Part shown: piece after piece, positions 42,340-50,084 of the stretch | How the letters are laid out: the number at the start of each line of letters is the position of its first letter | Numbering within the stretch: position 1 is the first letter of the stretch | NCBI GenBank assembly: GCA_002404155.1 | Contig: DHJC01000023.1 | Location: 120,010 to 184,009, forward strand | Direction: 5' to 3' | DNA length: 64,000 nucleotides | Source of the DNA: Chloroflexi bacterium UBA4730 | Lineage (GTDB): Bacteria > Chloroflexota > Limnocylindria > P2-11E | Notes under the pieces: model-generated | The model's database searches: none | Told to the model about the DNA's origin: nothing | The model's input: the letters and a program-made list of their open reading frames with translations, nothing else | Made by a program: the position numbers and the translations under genes

Positions 42340-43244
42340 CTCGTGCCCCAGGCCAGTGTGGCAGCGAGCCGGGCGGCGCCCATCGCGGGCTCTTCGCGAA
42401 CAGGCTCGACCGCGGCTCGCGGCAGCGCGCTCAGGAGCTCGAGTCGCACGGCCTTCTCGAGCGGCCGCACGTTCTCGAAAGCGCCGCCGGCCAGGTACAC
42501 CGGGCCACCGTCGAGCAGCAGGCGGTGCGCGACGGTGGCGGCCATCCCGGCGAGCAAGCGCGCGCCGCGCTGGACGATGTGGACCGCGATCGCGTCTCCC
42601 TCGGCGAAGGCCCGCGCGACCGCGCGCGTCGACGCGAGGATCGCGGGAGGCGGATGTGGCTTGCCGTACAGGAGCGGGAGCACGCCGTTGAAGTCGGTCA
42701 CGCCGAGGTCCTCGAAGAGGTGGCGCGTGATCCGCGTCGGCGAGCCTCGGCCGTCGTGATCGTACGAGGCCGCGCGCAGGCCTTCCTGGCCGACCCACAC
42801 AGCCGAGCCCTCGTCGCCGACGAGATAGCCCCAGCCACCGCAGCGCTCCTCGGCGCCCTGGTCGTTCCGACCGTATGCGATCGAGCCCGTGCCGCTGATG
42901 AGCACGACGCCGCAGCCCGCGGGATTGCCGGCGTACAGCGCCGCCTTCGCGTCGTGGGTCACCTCGACGGCGACATCGGGTCCGACCAGCGATGCGAGGA
43001 TCGCGCGGCCCTTCGCGCGATCGGCGTCGCGCTCGCCGCCGGCGCACGAGAGCACGATCGCCGCGGGCACGCGACCCCCGAGGGCTTCGCGGAGCGCCGC
43101 GGCGATGGAGCCCTGCGGGTCGGGCGAGGAGAGCAGGTTGGCGCCGCCGCCGGCGCCGCGGCCGACGATCTCGCCGGCGCGCGTGACCGCGAACGCCCGG
43201 GTTTTCGTCCCGCCGGCGTCCATCCCCACGACGAGGTCCTGCAT
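42336..43244 (-). CDS. nagK: N-acetylglucosamine kinase (BadF/BadG type)
   Basis: A 302-residue BadF/BadG/BcrA/D-fold sugar kinase. The phosphate-1 motif VGMDAGGTKTRAFAV and the phosphate-2 ISGTGSIAYGR are clear, followed by GGWGYLVGDEGSAVWVG and YLAGGAFENV. This matches bacterial and eukaryotic-type GlcNAc kinases. Position between anmK and murQ supports GlcNAc as substrate, producing GlcNAc-6-P that joins the MurQ product. MurNAc or another amino sugar is an alternative. Confidence 0.9.
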   Translation of the reverse strand: MQDLVVGMDAGGTKTRAFAVTRAGEIVGRGAGGGANLLSSPDPQGSIAAALREALGGRVPAAIVLSCAGGERDADRAKGRAILASLVGPDVAVEVTHDAKAALYAGNPAGCGVVLISGTGSIAYGRNDQGAEERCGGWGYLVGDEGSAVWVGQEGLRAASYDHDGRGSPTRITRHLFEDLGVTDFNGVLPLLYGKPHPPPAILASTRAVARAFAEGDAIAVHIVQRGARLLAGMAATVAHRLLLDGGPVYLAGGAFENVRPLEKAVRLELLSALPRAAVEPVREEPAMGAARLAATLAWGTR

Positions 43245-43262
43245 GAGCGGGAGTATGGAGGG

Positions 43263-44354
43263 CTAGGGGCGCTGGATCGCGCCGGCCGACACGGCACGCG
43301 ATGCGCCCGTGCAGCGCGGCAGGGTATTCGGCTCCCCGCCCAGGCGGTACGCGCCGAGGATCGCGAACGCGACCGCCTCGCGCGCCTCGGCGGGGATGCC
43401 CAACTCGTCGCTGAGAAGGATGCGCAGCTTCGTCCGCACGCGAAGCCGTTCGATCAGGGTCGCGTTACGCGCGCCGCCGCCGGCGACGATGAGCTCACGC
43501 CACGGTCCGCCGTCGACCGCGCGCCCGATCGATTCGACGGTGAGGGCGGTCGCGGTCGCGATCGCATCGTCAAGGGAGCCGCCGGCCGCTTTCGCGTCGG
43601 CCAGGAGCTGCTGCGCGAACGGCGCGCCGAACTCCTCCCGCCCCGTGGACTTCGGGGCCGAGCGCGCGAAGTACGGGTGCCCGAGCGCCTTCGCGAGCGC
43701 GGGCTCGATGATCCGTCCCCGTGCCGCGGCCGCGCCATCGCGATCCAGCTCGTTGCCGCCTTTTCGCGCGAGCTGATCGATGACCATGTTCCCCGGCCCG
43801 GTGTCGAAGGCGGTCACGTCGCCCGGCTGGCGCGTCGGGAGGAGCGTGACGTTCGCGATGCCGCCGATGTTCAGCACCGCGCGCGGGATCCCGTCGGCGA
43901 ACAACAGGTGGTCGGCGAAGGGCACGAGCGGCGCGCCCTGTCCGCCGAGGGCGACGTCGGCACTGCGGAAGTCGTCGATGACCGGCGCGGCGAGCTCGAC
44001 CGCGACGCGCGAGGCGTCGCCGATCTGCAGCGTCGCGTGCTCGGCCGGGAAGTGCGCGATGGTCTGCCCGTGCAGCGCGATGCACGCCGGCTCCCGGCCG
44101 AGGGCGGCCACGATCTCGCGCCCGATCGACGCGTACGCGTCGCCGAGCTCCGCGTGCAGGATGGCGATGTCGTGCGCGGCCAGCGGTGCGCCGGATCCGG
44201 CGGCGAGGATCCGGTACCGGAGGCTGTCCGGGTGATCGCGCGCCACGTGCGCGAGGAACCGGATCGTCGGGCGCGGGCGCTCGTCGCCGATCTCGACGGC
44301 TGCGGCGTCCATCCCGTCTGCCGACGTGCCGGACATGATGCCCACCGCGATCAT
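43263..44354 (-). CDS. anmK: Anhydro-N-acetylmuramic acid kinase
   Basis: A 363-residue AnmK that opens the 1,6-anhydro ring and phosphorylates O6 to give MurNAc-6-P. The N-terminal IMSGTSADGMDAAAVE is the family signature. LHGQTIAHFP, QIGDASRVA, VLNIGGIANVTLLP, AFDTGPGNMVID and IVAGGGARNATLI follow in the expected order. It lies 7 nt after the serine hydrolase and 18 nt before nagK. Confidence 0.96.
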   Translation of the reverse strand: MIAVGIMSGTSADGMDAAAVEIGDERPRPTIRFLAHVARDHPDSLRYRILAAGSGAPLAAHDIAILHAELGDAYASIGREIVAALGREPACIALHGQTIAHFPAEHATLQIGDASRVAVELAAPVIDDFRSADVALGGQGAPLVPFADHLLFADGIPRAVLNIGGIANVTLLPTRQPGDVTAFDTGPGNMVIDQLARKGGNELDRDGAAAARGRIIEPALAKALGHPYFARSAPKSTGREEFGAPFAQQLLADAKAAGGSLDDAIATATALTVESIGRAVDGGPWRELIVAGGGARNATLIERLRVRTKLRILLSDELGIPAEAREAVAFAILGAYRLGGEPNTLPRCTGASRAVSAGAIQRP

Positions 44355-44361
44355 CGGGCGA

Positions 44362-45390
44362 TCATGCCGCGGCCGCCTGGTGGACCGCGATGCGGAACTT
44401 GTACATCGCGTCGTCGTTCGCCCGGCCGAAGTACACGCGGTTGGTGAGCAGCACGACCGTGAGATCCATCACCGGATCGATCCAGAGCGACGTTCCGGTG
44501 AAGCCGGTATGGCCGTAGCTGTCCATGCTCCACCGCTCGCTGGTCATCGGACCCTTTGGCGCGCGCAGCGCGAGCCCGAGACCGCGGCGCACGTTCTCCG
44601 CCTTCGCGTGCTCGGTCCGAGCCTGCCTCGCGAGGTCGTTGCCGATCACCGCGCCGTCGCGGAACACGCGCGCGAGTCCCGCGACGTCTGCGGTGGTCCC
44701 GAACAGCCCCGCGTGTCCGCCGATGCCGCCCATCGCAGCTGCGTTCTCGTCGTGCACGGTCCCGCGGATCCGGCCGCGCCCGAGCGAGGCATCGGACTCC
44801 GTCGCGGCGCATTCCGCCCGTTCCCGCGGGCCGTAGGCCAGGGTCCGCGCTTCGATCGGTCCGCTCACGCGTTCGGCGATGAGGTCCGGGAACGCCGCGC
44901 CGCCTGCGTTCGCGAGGCCGCCGGTGAGCATGATGTAGCCGAGGTCGCTGTACGTGAACGTGCCAAGGTCCTGCGCGAGCGGCTCCTGCGCCACGCGCCA
45001 CACCGCCTCGTCGATCGAATGGACCTCTTCCCAGAGCGGCAGCCACCACTTCAGACCGGCGGTGTGGGTGAGAATGTGTGCGACCGTGACCTCGTCCTTC
45101 CGTCCGCCACGGAAGTCGGGCACGAGCTCACGCAATGGGGTGTCGAGCGACAGCGCGTGCTCCCGGATGAACGACAGGAGCAGTGCGGTCGTAGCGAGCT
45201 TCGTGAGCGAGGCGAGGTCGAAGATCGCATCGACGGTGCACGGTGCGTCCGGCGGCGCGCTCGGGTCGGGGCAGAGCGTCCCGGCCGCGTGCGACTCCAC
45301 GTGGCCTTTGCGCTCGACGCGCACGACGCACGCGGTGAATAGCGTGCCGGCGGACGCGTCGACGACCGCGGCGACGCGTTCGATGCTCAG
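44362..45390 (-). CDS. Serine hydrolase of the class C beta-lactamase / D,D-peptidase family, apparent CTG start
   Basis: A 342-residue penicillin-binding-like serine hydrolase. The catalytic SxxK is in LASLTKLAT, the YxN-like motif appears as TYSDLGY, and GHTGFTGTSLW fits the third motif (HTG). No signal peptide is visible at the expected N-terminus, so location is uncertain. Homology puts the start before IERVAAVVDAS. The only candidate is CTG 45390, overlapping the GH3 gene's stop as CTGA; ATG, GTG and TTG are absent in frame, and the next GTG would remove a conserved strand. In this operon it may trim peptides from muropeptides. Confidence 0.83.
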   Translation of the reverse strand: MSIERVAAVVDASAGTLFTACVVRVERKGHVESHAAGTLCPDPSAPPDAPCTVDAIFDLASLTKLATTALLLSFIREHALSLDTPLRELVPDFRGGRKDEVTVAHILTHTAGLKWWLPLWEEVHSIDEAVWRVAQEPLAQDLGTFTYSDLGYIMLTGGLANAGGAAFPDLIAERVSGPIEARTLAYGPRERAECAATESDASLGRGRIRGTVHDENAAAMGGIGGHAGLFGTTADVAGLARVFRDGAVIGNDLARQARTEHAKAENVRRGLGLALRAPKGPMTSERWSMDSYGHTGFTGTSLWIDPVMDLTVVLLTNRVYFGRANDDAMYKFRIAVHQAAAA

Positions 45391-47078
45391 AGCTTCTTCA
45401 TCCCGTCGCCGATACGGTAGACACCGGGGATATCGACCGGCAGCGTGCCCGTCGGTGCGCGCGTGCCCGAAAGGACGTCGGCGAGCGCGCGGAGCGTCGG
45501 CTCGCGGCCGGTGTACGCGCACACGTAGCCCGCGACGGCCGGCGCGCTCAGGATGTCGTACGGCGATCGCAGTGAGACCAGCACCGTCGGCTTGACCACC
45601 TGCAACGCCTTGGCCAGTGCTGCCTGCTGCGGGTACGAGAAGAGGTCGGCCGACCCCATGACCACGACGTCCGCGGCGCGCGCGGACCCGACGGCGTGAT
45701 CGATGTCCGCCTGGATCGGCGAGAGCGTGATGGTTTGGGTGGTCACGTTCGGCAGGCGCTGGGCCAGTATCTGACCGAGCGAGGACTGGTCTGTCACGAG
45801 CGCGATGTCCGGGTTGACCGGTGAGACGACGAAGATCTTGCCGCGAAGCGGGAGGCCGCCGCTCCGCAGGACGGTGATGCTCGCGCGCGCGAGCTCGTCG
45901 GCCGTCGCGCGATCCGCATCGCTGCCGGCGGTCCCGGTCGGAGGGGACCCGTCGAGGATCCCGTAGCGCGCTTTCACCGAGAGGATGCGGCGCAGCGATG
46001 CCTCCACCCGTGGCGCGGCCAGCGTGCCGCTCGTCATAGCGCGTGTCAGCCGGTCGTGCGCGTCCGTCTGGGCACTCTCGTCGAAGCGCAGCAGGAGGAA
46101 GTCCGCACCCGCGGCGAACGCGTCGTACCCAGCCTGCGACTCGCTCCGCGTCTGGGTGAGCGCGCCCATCTCCAGATCATCCGTGATGAGCAGGCCGCCG
46201 AACCCGAGCTGCGTGCGCACCAGATCCGTCATGACTCGAGACGACAGCGTCACGGGCAGATCCGGTGTCGGATCGAGGACGGGGATCCGGATGTGCGCGC
46301 TCATGATCGCGGGGACGTTGGCCGCGATGGCCGCGCGGAACGGGACGAGCTCGATCGCGTCCAAGTGGGCGCGATCGACGTCGAGGAGCGGGAGGCCGGT
46401 GTGCGAATCGGTGGTCGTCTCACCGTGACCGGGAAAGTGCTTCGCGCAGCACAGGAAGCTCGCCTCGGCGAACGCCTGCGCCGCGACCGTCACCAGCCCG
46501 GCCACGCGCTGCGGATCCGAGCCAAATGAGCGGTTGAGGATGATCGGATTGCGCGGCTCGTTGTTGACGTCGGCGTCCGGCGCGAGCTCGAAGTTCACGC
46601 CGACCGCCCGTAGGTCGCGCGCGGTGATCGCGACGGCCGTGCGCACGCTGTCGTTCGGGTCGGGCGTCGCGGCGAGCGCCATGTTCCCCGGAAGGATCGT
46701 GGCGCCGTGCGCGATCCGGACGACCGCGCCACCCTCCTGGTCGATGGAGAGGAACAGCGGTAGCGTCTTCGCGTCGCTCGCGATCTTCTGCAGATCCGTC
46801 GTCAGGCGCTTCAGGCTCGCGGCGTCGTCGAAGTTCTCGCTGTAGAGGATCACCCCACCGACGTGGCGCCGCGCGATCATGGCCTCGAGCGCCGGCGTGA
46901 TCGCCGTGCCGTGGAAGGCCACGCTCATGAGCTGTCCGGCGCGCTCCGCGGCGGACATGCCGGTGATGAGCCGATCGACGCGCGCTGCCGGCGCGGTCGG
47001 TGCGGGGCCGGCGATCGGATCGCACGCGGCCAGCGCGGTCGTGGCCGCGGCCGCCGCAAGGAATCGGCGGCGGTTCAC
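45387..47078 (-). CDS. nagZ: GH3 beta-N-acetylhexosaminidase (NagZ type), lipoprotein
   Basis: A 563-residue GH3 enzyme. The N-terminus (NRRRFLAAAAATTALAACDP) is a Tat/Sec-like signal with an LAAC lipobox, so it is probably a membrane-anchored lipoprotein. Catalytic regions: SIDQEGGAVVRI, NNEPRNPIILNRSFG, KHFPGHGETTTDSH with the NagZ-type His/Asp general acid-base pair, and LLITDDLEMGAL with the nucleophilic Asp. A C-terminal domain of about 200 residues follows. It should release GlcNAc from cell-wall fragments outside the membrane. The start is GTG 47078, overlapping the stop of the other GH3 gene. Confidence 0.93.
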   Translation of the reverse strand: MNRRRFLAAAAATTALAACDPIAGPAPTAPAARVDRLITGMSAAERAGQLMSVAFHGTAITPALEAMIARRHVGGVILYSENFDDAASLKRLTTDLQKIASDAKTLPLFLSIDQEGGAVVRIAHGATILPGNMALAATPDPNDSVRTAVAITARDLRAVGVNFELAPDADVNNEPRNPIILNRSFGSDPQRVAGLVTVAAQAFAEASFLCCAKHFPGHGETTTDSHTGLPLLDVDRAHLDAIELVPFRAAIAANVPAIMSAHIRIPVLDPTPDLPVTLSSRVMTDLVRTQLGFGGLLITDDLEMGALTQTRSESQAGYDAFAAGADFLLLRFDESAQTDAHDRLTRAMTSGTLAAPRVEASLRRILSVKARYGILDGSPPTGTAGSDADRATADELARASITVLRSGGLPLRGKIFVVSPVNPDIALVTDQSSLGQILAQRLPNVTTQTITLSPIQADIDHAVGSARAADVVVMGSADLFSYPQQAALAKALQVVKPTVLVSLRSPYDILSAPAVAGYVCAYTGREPTLRALADVLSGTRAPTGTLPVDIPGVYRIGDGMKKL

Positions 47079-48568
47079 GCGATGCGGACCGGAGCCGTAC
47101 CCCGTGGCCGGGCGCGTCCCGCGAGGACGTCGGCGAGTGCCTGGAGCGAGACCGGCACGTCGCCATAGGTGAGCAGCGCCGGCATGCCGGGCACGAGCGT
47201 GGCGTCGTACGGGCTGCGCAGCGCGCACAGGATCCCGCCGCCGGCCAGGAGCCTCCGCGCGGCCTCCGCCTGCGTGGCATCGAAGAACGCGCTCGACGTG
47301 CACACGACGAGCGGTCCCGGACCGGCCGGCCCGGAGCCGTCGGCGGAGAACGCGAGGTGGGACCCGAGCCGCTCGCGGAGGGCACGCTCGAAATGGGACT
47401 CGAGCTGCGCCAGTTCCTCCACCGGCGAGCGCCGCTGCGGCGGGAACAGCGCGACCCGGATTGGGCCGCCGAGCGCAGGGAGCGGCCCGCCGACGTGCGT
47501 GATGGACGCGGCGGCGATCTCGAGCGCAAGCGCCCGCCCGGGCTCGTCGTCGAACGGCGCGTCGGGCACGTCGACGCCGAAGCGATCGCGGAACGCGGCG
47601 GCGCGGGCGATCGCTTCCCGCAGCCGCGATGGCGGCACACCCAGGGCGAGATGCTCCGCCGCATCCAGCTGCTTCTCGATCCCGCTCGTCACCATCACGG
47701 CATCGATGCCGGCGTTCATGGCGCGTGCGGTCACTCGCTCCGCGCTCTCCACCTGCGTGAGTCCCGACATGTCGAGCGAGTCCGTGATCGCGAGGCCACG
47801 GAAGCGGAGCCCGTTGCGCAGGAGGTCGCCGAGGATGCGAGGCGACAAGGTCGCGATGTTGTCGCCGTCGAGTGCCGGATAGCGGACGTGCGATGTCATG
47901 ACCGCGGAGGCGCCGGCATCGAACGCCGCGCGGAACGGCGCGAGCTCGCGCGCTTCGAGGGTGGCGCGATCCGCGGACACGTCGACGGTCGTGTGGTGGG
48001 TGTCGTAGGCCGTCGCTCCGTGTCCCGGGAAATGCTTGGGTGAGGTCGCGACGCCAGCCCCCTCCGAGCCCTTCACCCAGCTCGCGCCGTACCGCGCGAC
48101 CGCAGCCGCGTCATCGCCGAACGAGCGAGTTCCAATGACCGGGTTCCGCGGCTCGACGTTCACGTCGCAGACCGGTGCGTGGTTCATCGCGATGCCGTCC
48201 GCGAGCAGCCCGAGGGCGACAATCCGCGCGGCCCGCTCGGCATTGGCGGGGTCGCCGGTTGCCGCGATGGCCATGGCGCTCGGGAAGACCGCGCCGTAGC
48301 CGATGCGGATGACGCTGCCGCCTTCCTGATCGACGCCCACTGGGACCGGCGGCAGGCCACCGCGCCGCGCCGCGGTGACCGCCTCCCGCAGCATGCCGCG
48401 GACCTGTTCGCGCGAGCGGATGTTGCCGCGGTACGCGAAGAGGAGCAGTCCGCCGATGCGTCCGCGCTCGATCGCGTCGAGCAACGGTCCGGGGACGGCC
48501 GGCCCGTCGAATCCGGCCCAGACGAGGCTTCCAGCGGAAAGACGACCGGTGGAAGGCCGCGTGCTCAC
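47075..48568 (-). CDS. nagZ: GH3 beta-N-acetylhexosaminidase (NagZ type), no signal peptide
   Basis: A 497-residue paralogue of the next gene, with GVDQEGGSVIRI, NVEPRNPVIGTRSFG, KHFPGHGATAYDTHH and LAITDSLDMSGL; the nucleophilic Asp is kept. It lacks a signal peptide, so it is probably cytosolic. First gene of the operon (GTG 48568). The pair may split the work: extracellular trimming by the lipoprotein, intracellular GlcNAc release by this one. Confidence 0.92.
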   Translation of the reverse strand: MSTRPSTGRLSAGSLVWAGFDGPAVPGPLLDAIERGRIGGLLLFAYRGNIRSREQVRGMLREAVTAARRGGLPPVPVGVDQEGGSVIRIGYGAVFPSAMAIAATGDPANAERAARIVALGLLADGIAMNHAPVCDVNVEPRNPVIGTRSFGDDAAAVARYGASWVKGSEGAGVATSPKHFPGHGATAYDTHHTTVDVSADRATLEARELAPFRAAFDAGASAVMTSHVRYPALDGDNIATLSPRILGDLLRNGLRFRGLAITDSLDMSGLTQVESAERVTARAMNAGIDAVMVTSGIEKQLDAAEHLALGVPPSRLREAIARAAAFRDRFGVDVPDAPFDDEPGRALALEIAAASITHVGGPLPALGGPIRVALFPPQRRSPVEELAQLESHFERALRERLGSHLAFSADGSGPAGPGPLVVCTSSAFFDATQAEAARRLLAGGGILCALRSPYDATLVPGMPALLTYGDVPVSLQALADVLAGRARPRGTAPVRIA

Positions 48569-48578
48569 CCCTCCGAGC

Positions 48579-49070
48579 CTAGGCGGTCATCGACTCCGCG
48601 GCCGTCGCGATGCGCTCGCACGCGACACGCAACGCCATGACATCGCGTTCGGTGAAGCCCTCGCCGAAGATCGTCCCGATCGCGCGGACCACGTTCGGGG
48701 CCGCTCGGCGGAACGCGCGCCGGCCGTCCGACGTGAGCACGATGAGCTGGCCACGCCGGTCGCTCGCGCAGGCGCGCCGCTCGATGTACCCGCGTTCGAC
48801 CAGGCGATCCAGCAGCCGAGTGAGCCCGCTCTTGGTGATGAGGACGCGTTCGGCGAGCTCGGTCGGCCGCAGGCCGTCGCGCGGACCGGTGGCCACGTTC
48901 ACCAGGACGTCGTATTCGGAGTGGGAGACGCCGGTGTCCGCCAGGGCCGCCTCGAGGGCGAGCGCCGAGGTCGTCCCGGCGCGCAGGAAGGCTCGCCAGG
49001 CGCCCAGCTCCGGGCCGGAGGCCCTGCGGCGCTTCGGGGAATATGTTGACTGAACAATTTGTTCTCGCAC
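48579..49070 (-). CDS. MarR-family transcription regulator
   Basis: A 163-residue MarR protein. Winged-helix segments: SEYDVLVNVATGP, LRPTELAERVLITKSGLTRLLDRLVERGYIERR, then the wing with ASDRRGQLIVLTSDGR. The start is GTG 49070, placed over the palindrome at 49052-49064, which suggests self-repression. It is divergent from yceI with about 60 nt between, so it probably controls yceI too. Ligand unknown. An upstream extension in the frame is not supported. Confidence 0.88.
   Translation of the reverse strand: MREQIVQSTYSPKRRRASGPELGAWRAFLRAGTTSALALEAALADTGVSHSEYDVLVNVATGPRDGLRPTELAERVLITKSGLTRLLDRLVERGYIERRACASDRRGQLIVLTSDGRRAFRRAAPNVVRAIGTIFGEGFTERDVMALRVACERIATAAESMTA
49052..49064. promoter_or_regulatory. 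Candidate MarR operator (palindrome)
   Basis: GAACAA-T-TTGTTC is a perfect 13-bp palindrome with one central base. It lies in an A/T-rich patch (about 49040-49078) rare in this genome, over the first codons of the MarR gene. A TTGACT element (49046-49051) abuts it and could be the -35 box toward yceI. Confidence 0.55.
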
Positions 49071-49133
49071 AACAAGAAGGATAGCGTCCGGCGGTCGGCC
49101 GGGCAAGCACTTCGGTCCCCGGAGGACACATTT

Positions 49134-49673
49134 ATGCAGTGGCAGATCGACACGAGCCATTCGAGCGTGACGGCGGCGGTGAAGCACATGATGCTCACGA
49201 CCGTCCGCGGCGCATTCAGCGGAACGAGCGGGGTCATCGATTTCGACCCGGCGAGGCCGGAGGCCGGCGCCATCGAGCTCCGGATCCCCACGGCGTCCGT
49301 GAACACCGGTGACGAGAAGCGTGACGGGCACCTTCGCTCCGCCGACTTCCTCGACGCCGAGAACCACCCCGAGATCGTGTTCAAGAGCACGAAGATCACG
49401 CCGAAGGGCCACGCCGACGAGTTCGTCGTCGACGGCGACCTGACGATCCGCGGCACCACCAAGCCGGTGTCGGTCAACGTCGAGCTCCTCGGCGTCGCGG
49501 CGGACCCGCGTGCCGGTCAGCGCGCAGGTTTCGACGCCAAGTTCAGCTTCGACCGCACCCAGTGGGGGCTCACGTGGAACATGCCGATCCCGAGCGGGGT
49601 GCTCGTCAGCCAGAAGATCGCGATCGAGGCGAACATCGCGGCGACCCTGAAGGCCGAGGCGATCGCCGCCTAG
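49134..49673 (+). CDS. YceI-family lipid-binding protein
   Basis: A 179-residue YceI protein, a lipocalin-like barrel that binds isoprenoid or fatty amide lipids. MQWQIDTSHSSVTAAVKHMM, VRGAFSGTSGVIDFDP, DGHLRSADFLDAENHPEI, VDGDLTIRGTTKPV and GFDAKFSFDRTQWGLTW are all typical. Unlike the E. coli protein it has no signal peptide, so it should be cytosolic. A GGAGGA site precedes the ATG. Divergent from and probably regulated by the MarR protein. Confidence 0.94.
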   Translation: MQWQIDTSHSSVTAAVKHMMLTTVRGAFSGTSGVIDFDPARPEAGAIELRIPTASVNTGDEKRDGHLRSADFLDAENHPEIVFKSTKITPKGHADEFVVDGDLTIRGTTKPVSVNVELLGVAADPRAGQRAGFDAKFSFDRTQWGLTWNMPIPSGVLVSQKIAIEANIAATLKAEAIAA

Positions 49674-50068
49674 CTCGAGGCCCGGCGGCGCGCGTGGAAG
49701 CGGGAGATCGCGAGCTCCCCCAGCGCGCGCCGCGGCGTCCGGCGCGGCTCCTTCTCGAGCACGATCCGCCGGACCTGATCCGCGGACGGCACGATCGGCG
49801 CGATGCGTCGGCGGCTGCGCGGCCCCGCGATGCGCCCTTCGAGCGCGTCGATAACGTCCTTCACCCGCTCGTCGATCTCATGGATATCCAGCGGCCGATC
49901 GCCCAGCGGCAGTGAGATCCGCACCTCGAGCTGGTCGCTCTCCCGATATCCGACCCCACGCCGCGTCTGCACGTCCAGGACCGCGCCGTGCACGCGTCGC
50001 CGCCATTCGTTGCGCGGCCGCGCGTAGGCGGGCAGCGGTACGGTGATCGAGAAGCGGCGTTTCGCCAC
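49670..50068 (-). CDS. RusA-like endonuclease-fold protein (tentative)
   Basis: A 132-residue protein. ITVPLPAYARPRNEWRRRVHG at the start and DIHEIDERVKDVIDALEGR in the middle resemble RusA-type resolvases, where the Asp-rich DxxNxxKxxxDAL helix binds metal. Two Asp and a Lys are conserved in that pattern. The tail is basic. Its stop overlaps that of the convergent yceI by 4 nt. RusA proteins are usually phage-derived, but no other phage genes are seen here. Remote similarity only. Confidence 0.5.
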   Translation of the reverse strand: MAKRRFSITVPLPAYARPRNEWRRRVHGAVLDVQTRRGVGYRESDQLEVRISLPLGDRPLDIHEIDERVKDVIDALEGRIAGPRSRRRIAPIVPSADQVRRIVLEKEPRRTPRRALGELAISRFHARRRASS

Positions 50069-50084
50069 GCGTGGAGCCTAGCGC

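Noticed and set aside
42525..44447. A 640-codon plus-strand open frame opposite nagK and anmK
   Set aside because: Composition is Arg/Ala/Asp-rich with no domain motif, and both minus-strand genes beneath it are complete, well-motifed enzymes. High GC makes long antisense frames common.
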